In this document: piece by piece, positions 35,717-42,462 of the stretch
Numbering within the stretch: position 1 is the first letter of the stretch
Layout of the letters: every line of letters begins with the position of its first letter
Assembly (NCBI RefSeq): GCF_900116425.1
Contig: NZ_FPAS01000001.1
Coordinates: forward strand, 682,001-746,000
Direction: 5' to 3'
DNA: 64,000 nucleotides
DNA from: Lishizhenia tianjinensis
GTDB lineage: Bacteria > Bacteroidota > Bacteroidia > Flavobacteriales_D > Crocinitomicaceae
Notes under the pieces: generated by a model
Databases searched by the model: none
The model's input: the letters and a program-made list of their open reading frames with translations, nothing else
What the model was told of the DNA's origin: nothing
Made by a program: the position numbers and the translations under genes

Positions 35717-36077
35717 ATATTTTAAGGTTAGTTTACCATGAAAATAGCCGCTAGAGTTTAAGCCGAATTAAGTCATTTAAACAACAAGCCCTAACATCCT
35801 TATACAAAAGGTGTTGAAAGTTCATTTTTAGTTGGCAAACTGTCGCTTTCTTAATTTAAGAAATTAAAAATGCGCCACCGGGTCATCCGCTTAAGTAGCT
35901 TTCTCGCTTTTAAGTATCCCTAAAAGTAAAACAACTTCCGGCGGTCGTTACCTTACTTTAAGGGCTACTAAAAAAATCTGTAAAGCCAGCTACCGCTTCT
36001 CCCCCTGTTTGATAGCACTTCCTTTAAAATTCATAGATAAACTGGAGGCAGGATTCTTCAAAAAATCAAATAAAACC
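35717..36077 (-). ncRNA. Gene-free structured spacer, candidate minus-strand small RNA
   Basis: About 360 bases without a plausible gene, the longest non-coding stretch of the window. It contains three hairpins in a row: an 18-pair stem (35918-35935 with 35947-35964, 11-base loop), a palindrome with 8-base arms (35847-35863), and a bulged stem (35793-35815). In the big stem three pairs are G-U only if read on the minus strand and would be A-C mismatches on the plus strand, so a minus-strand transcript is favoured. I could not match it to 4.5S, 6S, tmRNA or RNase P RNA. TATCTATG near 36030 is a weak -7 candidate. No terminator is obvious. Confidence 0.35.
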
Positions 36078-36085
36078 TATCTTTG
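36078..36085 (+). promoter_or_regulatory. -7 promoter box of rpe
   Basis: TATCTTTG, a perfect TAnnTTTG match, 19 bases before the rpe ATG at 36105; a TTC lies 18 bases upstream. It lies inside the longer open frame and so supports the inner start. Confidence 0.7.
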
Positions 36086-36104
36086 TTGCAAATTAAAAAC
36101 AGAC

Positions 36105-36755
36105 ATGGCACATAAAATTGCTCCTTCAGTATTATCCTGTGATTTTGCAAACATCCAAAGAGATGTAGAAATGATTAATGACGGAAACGCAGATTGGTTC
36201 CACATCGATATCATGGATGGTTCATTTGTACCTAACATTTCTTTCGGTTTTCCAGTAATGAAAGCAATTCACAAACACGCTAAAAAACCTTTAGACGTAC
36301 ACTTGATGATAGACAATCCAGATCAGTACATCCAAGATTTTAAAGATGCTGGAGCTGAAATTTTAACAGTTCACTACGAGGCATGTACGCACTTGCACAG
36401 AACTATCCAAGCCATTAAAGCGGCAGGAATGAAAGCGGGTGTTGCCATCAATCCACATACACCTGTAGAGGTTTTGGAGAATGTAATTGAAGATATAGAT
36501 TTGGCTTTAATTATGTCTGTAAACCCTGGTTTTGGCGGACAAAAATTCATTAAAAACGCCATTTGGAAAGTAGAACAGTTGTCTAACCTTATCCACAAAA
36601 GAGGTTCTCATGCCTTAATTGAAGTAGATGGAGGTGTAAATGCAGACAATGCAGGAGACTTGATCAAAGCTGGAGCTGATGTTTTAGTAGCAGGTAGTTT
36701 TGTTTTCAACTCTGAAAATCCAAACGCAACTATAGACAAATTAAAAGCACTTTAA
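36105..36755 (+). CDS. rpe: Ribulose-phosphate 3-epimerase
   Basis: 216 residues from the ATG at 36105 (MAHKIAPSVLSCDFANIQRD). TIM-barrel motifs are complete: HIDIMDGSFVPNISFG, DVHLMIDNPDQYI, MSVNPGFGGQKFI, and IEVDGGVN, covering the metal-binding His/Asp residues and phosphate loop. It interconverts ribulose-5-phosphate and xylulose-5-phosphate in the pentose phosphate pathway. Likely leads a short operon with the DinB-like gene 11 bases downstream. Confidence 0.97.
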   Translation: MAHKIAPSVLSCDFANIQRDVEMINDGNADWFHIDIMDGSFVPNISFGFPVMKAIHKHAKKPLDVHLMIDNPDQYIQDFKDAGAEILTVHYEACTHLHRTIQAIKAAGMKAGVAINPHTPVEVLENVIEDIDLALIMSVNPGFGGQKFIKNAIWKVEQLSNLIHKRGSHALIEVDGGVNADNAGDLIKAGADVLVAGSFVFNSENPNATIDKLKAL

Positions 36756-36766
36756 TTTCGTAGATT

Positions 36767-37210
36767 TTGAAGGCTTTTTTAGAAGATAAATTAGCATACG
36801 ATATGGCGTGTAACCTTGATTGGTCGCGCCATATTTGTTTACACGATGATCATATCAACGGCGCGGTAAAAAAAGAGATGTCGCACATCATCAACTACCA
36901 CCATCAACTCAATCAATCGCTGTTAAAAGAAGAACAAGAGTCAGAATTGTGGGACAGTTTTTCCATTTATGATTTTGAGGCTTTGCATCATGATAATTAC
37001 TTAAGAACACAGAGTATCTTAGAACAAGACATCCCTCAATACACTTTGGAGAATAATCTGGGCTTTTACCACAACTACAAAATAGAAGACCTTCTTTTTG
37101 ATTTATTTCAACACAGCGCCCACCACAGAGGAAAAATAAGTTTACTTTTTAAACAATTAGAACTTCCCGCTAAAACACACAGTTATCTACTCTACAAAAG
37201 AGGACTTTAA
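36767..37210 (+). CDS. DinB-like metal-binding four-helix protein
   Basis: 147 residues if started at the TTG at 36767 (TTG AAG GCT TTT), which restores the usual F-x5-YD-x5-N opening of DinB-like proteins; an ATG at 36803 would cut the first helix short. Histidines likely to hold a metal are present in EMSHIINYHHQLNQ and the C-terminal FQHSAHHRGKISLLFK, the DinB/DUF1572-type motif. The fold includes thiol transferases and DNA-damage-inducible proteins, so no reaction can be assigned. It follows rpe by 11 bases. Confidence 0.72.
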   Translation: MKAFLEDKLAYDMACNLDWSRHICLHDDHINGAVKKEMSHIINYHHQLNQSLLKEEQESELWDSFSIYDFEALHHDNYLRTQSILEQDIPQYTLENNLGFYHNYKIEDLLFDLFQHSAHHRGKISLLFKQLELPAKTHSYLLYKRGL

Positions 37211-37246
37211 ACCGCAATCACTCTCCTTTTTTAGTACTTTTAAAAA

Positions 37247-37639
37247 GTGGAAATTACAAAGGTATATTATGATGGTGATTGTGGATTTTGCAATGCGTCC
37301 GTGGCATTTATTTTAAAAAATAGAAAGCACGATGCTTATCGCTTTATTCCCCTTCAATCTAAAAAGGCCAAAGAAGAATTAATTCCTTTTGGAATAGATC
37401 TAACCGACCTCTCCACAATTTACACGTTAAAATCCGGTAAACTCCGAAAGAAATCGAGTGCAGTTTTACGTCTTGCTACGGACTTAAAATTTCCGGTAAA
37501 TATATGCTCCGTGGTCTTGATTGTACCAAAGCCCATACGCGATTTTGTTTATAATTGGATTGCTAAGCATAGATTAAAGCTTAGCAGGCAAAAATGTTAT
37601 GTGCCAAATCCGGAGGAAAAAAGTATGTTCGAGTATTAA
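37247..37639 (+). CDS. DCC-family (DUF393) thiol-disulfide oxidoreductase-like protein
   Basis: 130 residues from a GTG (37247). YYDGDCGFCNASVAFILKNRK has the DGxCxxC motif of the DCC family (thioredoxin-like), followed by FIPLQS and TIYTLKSGKLRKKSSAVLRLA, as in typical members. The enzyme activity is inferred from the CxxC motif only. It converges, with a 4-base stop overlap, on the Cys-rich mini-protein gene; both being thiol proteins is suggestive but may be chance. Confidence 0.85.
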   Translation: MEITKVYYDGDCGFCNASVAFILKNRKHDAYRFIPLQSKKAKEELIPFGIDLTDLSTIYTLKSGKLRKKSSAVLRLATDLKFPVNICSVVLIVPKPIRDFVYNWIAKHRLKLSRQKCYVPNPEEKSMFEY

Positions 37640-37788
37640 AACTTCGGACAACTTTTACAAGGCTTGCCTTTCTTCTTATACTTCTTACAGCATTTTTTCT
37701 TGCCACAACAAAAAGAAAATTCAGACTCTTCTTGCATAAATACCTGAGTTGAAAGTAAAGAAGTGCGCTCTTGTTGTTCTATCTTCAT
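37636..37788 (-). CDS. 50-residue Cys/Lys-rich mini-protein under a Fur-like palindrome
   Basis: ATG at 37788 to TAA at 37636, 50 residues. The N-terminal half is acidic and Gln-rich (MKIEQQERTSLL); the second half is FCCGKKKCCKKYKKKGKPCK followed by SCPKF: six cysteines and thirteen lysines in the last 24 residues. No signal peptide and no membrane helix. Expression support is unusually good for its size: a perfect -7 box (TACTTTTG) 22 bases upstream and a 17-base perfect palindrome between that box and the ATG. Clustered cysteines with a strong positive charge could bind metal or nucleic acid. I do not recognise a named family. A short C-terminal motif of this type may recur in Flavobacteriia, from memory only. 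Confidence 0.75.
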   Translation of the reverse strand: MKIEQQERTSLLSTQVFMQEESEFSFCCGKKKCCKKYKKKGKPCKSCPKF

Positions 37789-37792
37789 TTTA

Positions 37793-37809
37793 TTTAGATT
37801 AAATCTAAA
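37793..37809. promoter_or_regulatory. Palindromic operator at the Cys-rich mini-protein start site
   Basis: TTTAGATT-A-AATCTAAA, an 8-1-8 perfect palindrome, starts right after the -7 box and so covers the transcription start. Its layout is like Fur-family (Fur/PerR/Zur) boxes, and DtxR/MntR sites are also possible. The only other copy of TTTAGA-N5-TCTAAA that I found in the window is at the TonB receptor gene (63190-63206). Confidence 0.65.
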
Positions 37810-37817
37810 CAAAAGTA
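37810..37817 (-). promoter_or_regulatory. -7 promoter box of the Cys-rich mini-protein gene
   Basis: Minus strand reads TACTTTTG, a perfect TAnnTTTG match immediately upstream of the palindrome; no clear -33 TTG is seen. Confidence 0.65.
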
Positions 37818-37878
37818 AACATTAATATTTATTCGCCACTTTTTTATGTGTAAATTTATGAGACAAAATATAAACCCT

Positions 37879-40485
37879 ATGAAATTTGTAATAACCCTGA
37901 TGATGAGTTGCGCGCTCATAATGTTTTCTTCGGCTCAGGAGAAAGCTTTTGCCCCCCAACAACTACTCGTGCAACTTCAACCTCACACCAACCTTCAAGC
38001 TTTTCAAAGTGAATTAGCTCAAAATGGATTAGAACAAACAGACATTAGTTTGCTTTCCAAAAACATGAGTATTTACCTTTTAGTTTGGTCAGACGCTACT
38101 ATATCAAATGCACAGGCCATGTCTAAAGTTAGAGCTTGTAAAGGCGTAATCAACTTACAAAACAATCACTTTATTCAAGAAAGAGAGACGATCCCAACAG
38201 ATCCTTCATTTGCCAATACTTGGCACCATAAAAACACAGGGCAAACCGGAGGTACAACCGATAATGATATAGACACGCCAGATGCTTGGGATATTACCAC
38301 AGGTGGAGTAACTGCCACAGGCGATACCATTGTCGTTTGTATTTTGGAAGGTGGAGGTGCCAATATGAACCATCCAGATTTGGTTAACAACATCTACCAC
38401 AATCACCATGAAATACCCAACAACAATATAGATGATGACGGGAATGGTTATGTAGATGATGTAAACGGATGGAATGTCAATTTAAATTCAGACACCCACT
38501 CTTCTGGAAATCATGGTACAGCTGTTATGGGTATGATAGGAGCATCAGCCAATAACGGAATTGGATCAACAGGTGTTAATCATAATGTAAAAATGATGTT
38601 AGTGTCAGGCTTTAACATGTCAGAGTCTAGTGTAATAGCTGCCTATGACTATCCCCTAACACAAAGAAAATTATACAATCAATCTGCTGGTAGTAACGGT
38701 GCCTTTGTTGTGGCAACCAATGCTTCTTGGGGTATTGATGGAGCCAATCCTGCAAACTACCCTTTATGGTGTGCATACTACGATACATTAGGTGTTCATG
38801 GAATACTCAACTGTGGTGCAACCACCAACCAAAACTTTAACGTAGATACTGGTGGAGACATGCCTACTGCATGTGGATCAGATTACATGATATCTGTAAC
38901 GGCTTCTAACCACAACGACCAAAGAACGTTCTCCGGATATGGAGCTACAACCATAGATTTAGCAGCGCCAGGTGAAAGCGTCTTATTGCCATCAGGTTCG
39001 AGCAGTTATGCTACAACTTCAGGTACTAGTTTTGCTTCACCATGTGTAGCTGGAGCGATAGCCCTGGCCTACTCAGCTCCTTGTGCTTCTTTTGCGTCTA
39101 TTTACGCTTCAAACCCTCAAGCAGGAGCCAATTACGTGCGCTTAAACCTGCTCAATACGGTTGATGCTGTTCCATCTTTGGCAAGTGAGTGTGTTACTGG
39201 AGGAAGGTTGAATGTAAACAACATGATACTCCAAATCATGGGAAACTGTGGTACGGGATGTATTACTCCTTATACCTCTTCTTTAGTTAGCAATGACGGT
39301 GGAATGGCAGAATTTAATGTTGGAAGCTTTAGTCCGAACAACTATATATACATCAAAGAACAAGGCGCTACTACTTGGGATTCTGTTGGCTTTTCTGGCA
39401 GTAACATAAGCATAAGTAACCTTACCTATTGTACAGATTACATGGTCCGCTTTGCCGGTGATTGTTCAGGTAACCTTAGCAATTATTCAGATACGCTTTA
39501 CTTTAAAACCGACGGATGTTGTGACGCCCCTCAAGCAGCTATAAGTGTTCTTGGTGCTGCTGATGCCAGTATAAGTTGGCCTTCTGTAACTGTGGGTACA
39601 GCCTACACCTTAGAATATGCACCGACCGGAAGTGGTGCTTGGACGAGTATAAACAATGTAAGTTCACCTTATGCATTAACAGGCTTGGATACGTGTACAG
39701 TGTATGACATACAAATGAGCACAACTTGTGCAGACAGCTCCTCTACAAACTCTAACATAGAACAGTTTGAAACCACAGGATGTGGTGCATGTACAGACGT
39801 GGCATATTGTGCGGTTGACAATGGAAACACCCAATATGAATTCATCAATAAAATCATGATTAATAATTTCAATTTAATTACAGGAGATAATGATGGATAC
39901 AGGCCTACAGAAAACACAGGAGTAATACTTCACCCAGGAAATACATATCCTTTTTCTATTCAACCTGGCTATACCGGTGGAGCTTTTACAGATGATCTTT
40001 TAGCGTGGATAGACTTCAACCAAAATGGAATTTTTGAAAACAGTGAATTAATCATGGATTTTTCTAGCAATTCACAAGTAACACAAAATGTAACCATCCC
40101 TACGGATGCAGTTCTAGGAAGAACCCGAGTAAGGTTTATGATTTTTGGAAGCTCTTCAACAGCATCTCCATGTTTCGCACAAAACTTTTGGGGAGAAGTA
40201 GAAGACTACTGTATCAATATCAACAGTAACGTAGGTGTGGATGCAGTGGACCTTGAAAATCAAATTTCTATAGCGCCAAACCCGAACACAGGTAGTTTTG
40301 TATTGTATGGTGTTCCGCTAAACACGAACATCAGCATATTTAGTGTGGATGGAAGGCAAATGGGGAATTTTTCAGAATACCAAGCCGGTGAAACGTTGGA
40401 TATTAGTTCTTATCCAAAAGGAGTTTACCTCATTAAGTTAAGTGTAAACAATCAAAGCATTACCAAGAGAATTGTAAAACAATAA
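37879..40485 (+). CDS. Secreted S8-family (subtilisin-like) protein with GEVED and T9SS sorting domains
   Basis: 868 residues from the ATG at 37879 (MKFVITLMMSCALIMFSSAQ signal peptide); a start at 37846 adds 11 residues before it. A propeptide region (about 20-105) precedes the S8 domain with VVCILEGGGANMNHPDL, GNHGTAVMG (His212), TNASWG (oxyanion Asn281) and GTSFASPCVAG (Ser384). The catalytic Asp position is Glu157, an odd substitution. Then come two fibronectin-like modules, a GEVED domain (FWGEVEDYCININ near residue 790), and a T9SS type A tail (SIAPNPNTGSFVLYGVP ... GVYLIKLSVNNQSITKRIVKQ). It is divergent from the Cys-rich mini-protein gene. Confidence 0.88.
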   Translation: MKFVITLMMSCALIMFSSAQEKAFAPQQLLVQLQPHTNLQAFQSELAQNGLEQTDISLLSKNMSIYLLVWSDATISNAQAMSKVRACKGVINLQNNHFIQERETIPTDPSFANTWHHKNTGQTGGTTDNDIDTPDAWDITTGGVTATGDTIVVCILEGGGANMNHPDLVNNIYHNHHEIPNNNIDDDGNGYVDDVNGWNVNLNSDTHSSGNHGTAVMGMIGASANNGIGSTGVNHNVKMMLVSGFNMSESSVIAAYDYPLTQRKLYNQSAGSNGAFVVATNASWGIDGANPANYPLWCAYYDTLGVHGILNCGATTNQNFNVDTGGDMPTACGSDYMISVTASNHNDQRTFSGYGATTIDLAAPGESVLLPSGSSSYATTSGTSFASPCVAGAIALAYSAPCASFASIYASNPQAGANYVRLNLLNTVDAVPSLASECVTGGRLNVNNMILQIMGNCGTGCITPYTSSLVSNDGGMAEFNVGSFSPNNYIYIKEQGATTWDSVGFSGSNISISNLTYCTDYMVRFAGDCSGNLSNYSDTLYFKTDGCCDAPQAAISVLGAADASISWPSVTVGTAYTLEYAPTGSGAWTSINNVSSPYALTGLDTCTVYDIQMSTTCADSSSTNSNIEQFETTGCGACTDVAYCAVDNGNTQYEFINKIMINNFNLITGDNDGYRPTENTGVILHPGNTYPFSIQPGYTGGAFTDDLLAWIDFNQNGIFENSELIMDFSSNSQVTQNVTIPTDAVLGRTRVRFMIFGSSSTASPCFAQNFWGEVEDYCININSNVGVDAVDLENQISIAPNPNTGSFVLYGVPLNTNISIFSVDGRQMGNFSEYQAGETLDISSYPKGVYLIKLSVNNQSITKRIVKQ

Positions 40486-40490
40486 ACATT

Positions 40491-40523
40491 AAAAAGGAGG
40501 CTAAATTTAGCCTCCTTTTTTTA
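40491..40523. terminator. Terminator of the S8 protease gene
   Basis: AAAGGAGGCTAAATTTAGCC and its continuation form a near-perfect palindrome ending in TTTTTTT. The plus strand serves the protease gene; the A-run before it may also serve the small minus-strand gene beyond. Confidence 0.85.
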
Positions 40524-40676
40524 TTAGTTTAAAAATAAAACTAATCCTTCTTTTCTATTCTTTTTCAGCTCTGTGCTTTTGCTGTAGTTGAGTATAAACT
40601 CTAAACTTTCTTTACTTGGTCCTTTTTTCAACTCCTTAGACACCGGAGCAATAGTTGTATTGTATCTGTTTAACAT
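40524..40676 (-). CDS. Small basic protein, possibly conserved in Flavobacteriia
   Basis: 50 residues from the ATG at 40676 (MLNRYNTTIAPVSKELKKGP); an earlier start at 40724 adds 16 residues. The pattern RYNT, ..SKELKKGPSKESLEFILNYSKS resembles short cytoplasmic proteins I have seen in Flavobacteriia: Pro-Ser-Lys-Glu before a helix ending ILNYSK. No Cys, no signal peptide. It has no clear -7 box, and function is unknown. It sits between the S8 terminator and the PEBP gene on the same strand as the latter, 69 bases away. Confidence 0.5.
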   Translation of the reverse strand: MLNRYNTTIAPVSKELKKGPSKESLEFILNYSKSTELKKNRKEGLVLFLN

Positions 40677-40745
40677 ACGCGATGTGTTTTTGGTTCTTTC
40701 CTTAAAAACGCATCCAACTATCACTTATTGCACAAGTCAAAAAAA

Positions 40746-41219
40746 TTATCTACCAAAATAACTTACTAAACTGGCCTTGGCCAAAACACTGTCTTTTATC
40801 ATAAACATTACCATAGCTGGCGTAGTGTCTTTATCCAAATCTAAATGAGCTTCTTTGATGGCGTAAACGGTAAAAGTATACGCGTGATCACCATGACCTG
40901 GAGGCGGACAAGCTCCACCGTATCCATAACTTCCAAAGTCATTTTTTGTTTCAACTACCGTATTCGGAAGGTTGGTTCCACCCTCCTCTATCTCTAGGCA
41001 TGTTGCCGGAATATTAAACGCACACCAATGCCACCATCCAGATGGTGTTGGCGCATCGGCATCATGACAAATAATAACAAAACTACCCGTACCCTCTGGT
41101 ACACCTGTTAAACTCAACTCCGGAGATAAATTATCACCTGATAAACCAAAGTCATTAAAGACTTGTCTATTGCTCATCTGGCTTTCTAAACTTGTACTTG
41201 TTACTTTAAAATTCTTCAT
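40746..41219 (-). CDS. YbhB/YbcL-family PEBP (Raf kinase inhibitor-like) protein
   Basis: 157 residues, cytoplasmic. The PEBP ligand-site motifs are complete: VIICHDADAPTPSGWWHWCAFNIP, GTNLPNTVVETKNDFGSYGYGGACPPPGHGDHAYTFTVYAI. Bacterial members bind small anions or phospho-ligands; the physiological role is unclear. Preceded by the terminator of the next upstream gene, so it has its own transcription unit with the small basic gene. Confidence 0.92.
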   Translation of the reverse strand: MKNFKVTSTSLESQMSNRQVFNDFGLSGDNLSPELSLTGVPEGTGSFVIICHDADAPTPSGWWHWCAFNIPATCLEIEEGGTNLPNTVVETKNDFGSYGYGGACPPPGHGDHAYTFTVYAIKEAHLDLDKDTTPAMVMFMIKDSVLAKASLVSYFGR

Positions 41220-41229
41220 ACTTTCAAAA

Positions 41230-41262
41230 ATAAAAAAAGGGATGAATAATAATTCATCCCTT
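41230..41262 (-). terminator. Terminator of the 349-residue T9SS protein gene
   Basis: AAGGGATGAA pairs with TTCATCCCTT around a 6-base loop; on the minus strand a run of seven T follows. It lies 22 bases after the stop codon of that gene. Confidence 0.82.
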
Positions 41263-41283
41263 CATCGATTAAAAGTAATCTTC

Positions 41284-42333
41284 TTATTGTATCACCACAC
41301 GTTCTACTTTACGTGTTGTGTTTCCTTCTATTTTCACTAAGTAAACTCCTTGAGAGTATTCAGAAACATCAAATTTTGCATCCATTCCTTTCTTCACAGT
41401 TCTAGAAGTTACTAACTCACCTGTCATAGAGTAAATACTTACTTGAGCGTCTTCTCCAACCGTAACATTTAATTTACTCGTCGCTGGATTTGGGAAAACT
41501 TTAGTTTCACATCCCGTTGGACATTCCACTGATTCAACACCAACAAACCCTACTGGTAAAATAGATGATAATACTACTTTAGACTCTGATAAGGGGTTTG
41601 TAGCTCCCTGCATTTTTATTTTGAAGTAAACAATACTAAAGATAGGTAATTTGCTTGTTGCGTAATCGTAGTAATCGTATTGTCTTCTCACTAATTCTAA
41701 AGTAGAACCTATAGCAGCAATTGTTGCCACAGATGTGTCTATTGTAGTTACTCTTTTTACGTTATTGAAAGTGTTTCCTTGCGCTAACATTAAAGTACCT
41801 TCTCCATCAAAAGTTGTACTAACCGTACCAATTGTAGCTGAACTTGTAGGTATTCCATTAAAACTGTAGTACAAAGTTCCTGCGTAAGAATCAATCACTT
41901 GGTCAGAAACATTCATAGGGTAAGATGCAATCTGAGCTTCATCAGCATCTAATACCAAACGCATCTCTCCAAAACTTACTTCATTGAAAACAAATCCTTG
42001 AGAATTTGCTTCAGTTGCAGTAGAGTTACTAAATCTTGTTAAACCATCTTGCAAGCTCATAGCTGAAGTTGAACTCGCATAAGTAGATGCATTTGGTGTT
42101 GAGGCAGGATCTACATTTTCTAGTAATCTAGCATATGATGCTCCATATCCTCCGTATGTGCTGTAGTCCCAAGTAACACCATTACCGGTAACGTTTTCAT
42201 ATTCGGGTGCTAATGAATCTATAATGTATAGGTTTATCGATGCACCTACTGCTGGCTCATCTGCTTGTGTAATTTGAGCACCTACATAACTAGTTCCTAG
42301 TAATAAAGCTGCTAATAGTATATTTTTCTTCAT
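41284..42333 (-). CDS. T9SS-sorted secreted protein, otherwise uncharacterised
   Basis: 349 residues. A signal peptide (MKKNILLAALLLGTSYVGAQ) is followed by about 240 residues of beta-rich, Ser/Thr-rich sequence with no recognisable domain, then the type A sorting domain (CETKVFPNPATSKLNVTVGEDAQVSIYSMTG ... YSQGVYLVKIEGNTTRKVERVVIQ). CPTGCET is the only cysteine-containing segment. The protein should be exported through the outer membrane. Own promoter and terminator flank it, so it is a single-gene unit. Confidence 0.85.
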   Translation of the reverse strand: MKKNILLAALLLGTSYVGAQITQADEPAVGASINLYIIDSLAPEYENVTGNGVTWDYSTYGGYGASYARLLENVDPASTPNASTYASSTSAMSLQDGLTRFSNSTATEANSQGFVFNEVSFGEMRLVLDADEAQIASYPMNVSDQVIDSYAGTLYYSFNGIPTSSATIGTVSTTFDGEGTLMLAQGNTFNNVKRVTTIDTSVATIAAIGSTLELVRRQYDYYDYATSKLPIFSIVYFKIKMQGATNPLSESKVVLSSILPVGFVGVESVECPTGCETKVFPNPATSKLNVTVGEDAQVSIYSMTGELVTSRTVKKGMDAKFDVSEYSQGVYLVKIEGNTTRKVERVVIQ

Positions 42334-42362
42334 CGATAATGAGGTTGTATTTTACTTGTCAA

Positions 42363-42370
42363 CAAATATA
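42363..42370 (-). promoter_or_regulatory. -7 promoter box of the 349-residue T9SS protein gene
   Basis: Minus strand reads TATATTTG, a perfect TAnnTTTG match, 30 bases before the ATG. Confidence 0.65.
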
Positions 42371-42431
42371 AGTAATTCTTAATTAATTTTTTCTTTCGGT
42401 TTTTAAGTCCAATTAACAAACTTTTAAACCT

Positions 42432-42439
42432 TAGTTTTG
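42432..42439 (+). promoter_or_regulatory. -7 promoter box of the MMPL exporter gene
   Basis: TAGTTTTG, a perfect TAnnTTTG match, 23 bases before the ATG at 42463. Confidence 0.6.
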
Positions 42440-42462
42440 TTACCTCAAGAAACGAAATTAGA

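Noticed and set aside
35717-36077. 4.5S SRP RNA gene next to ffh
   Set aside because: The conserved SRP tip (GGTCAGGTCCGGAAGGAAGC type) is absent from both strands of this spacer.
36009-36104. N-terminal extension of rpe
   Set aside because: It contains the -7 promoter box, and the enzyme begins naturally at MAHKIAPSVLSCD.
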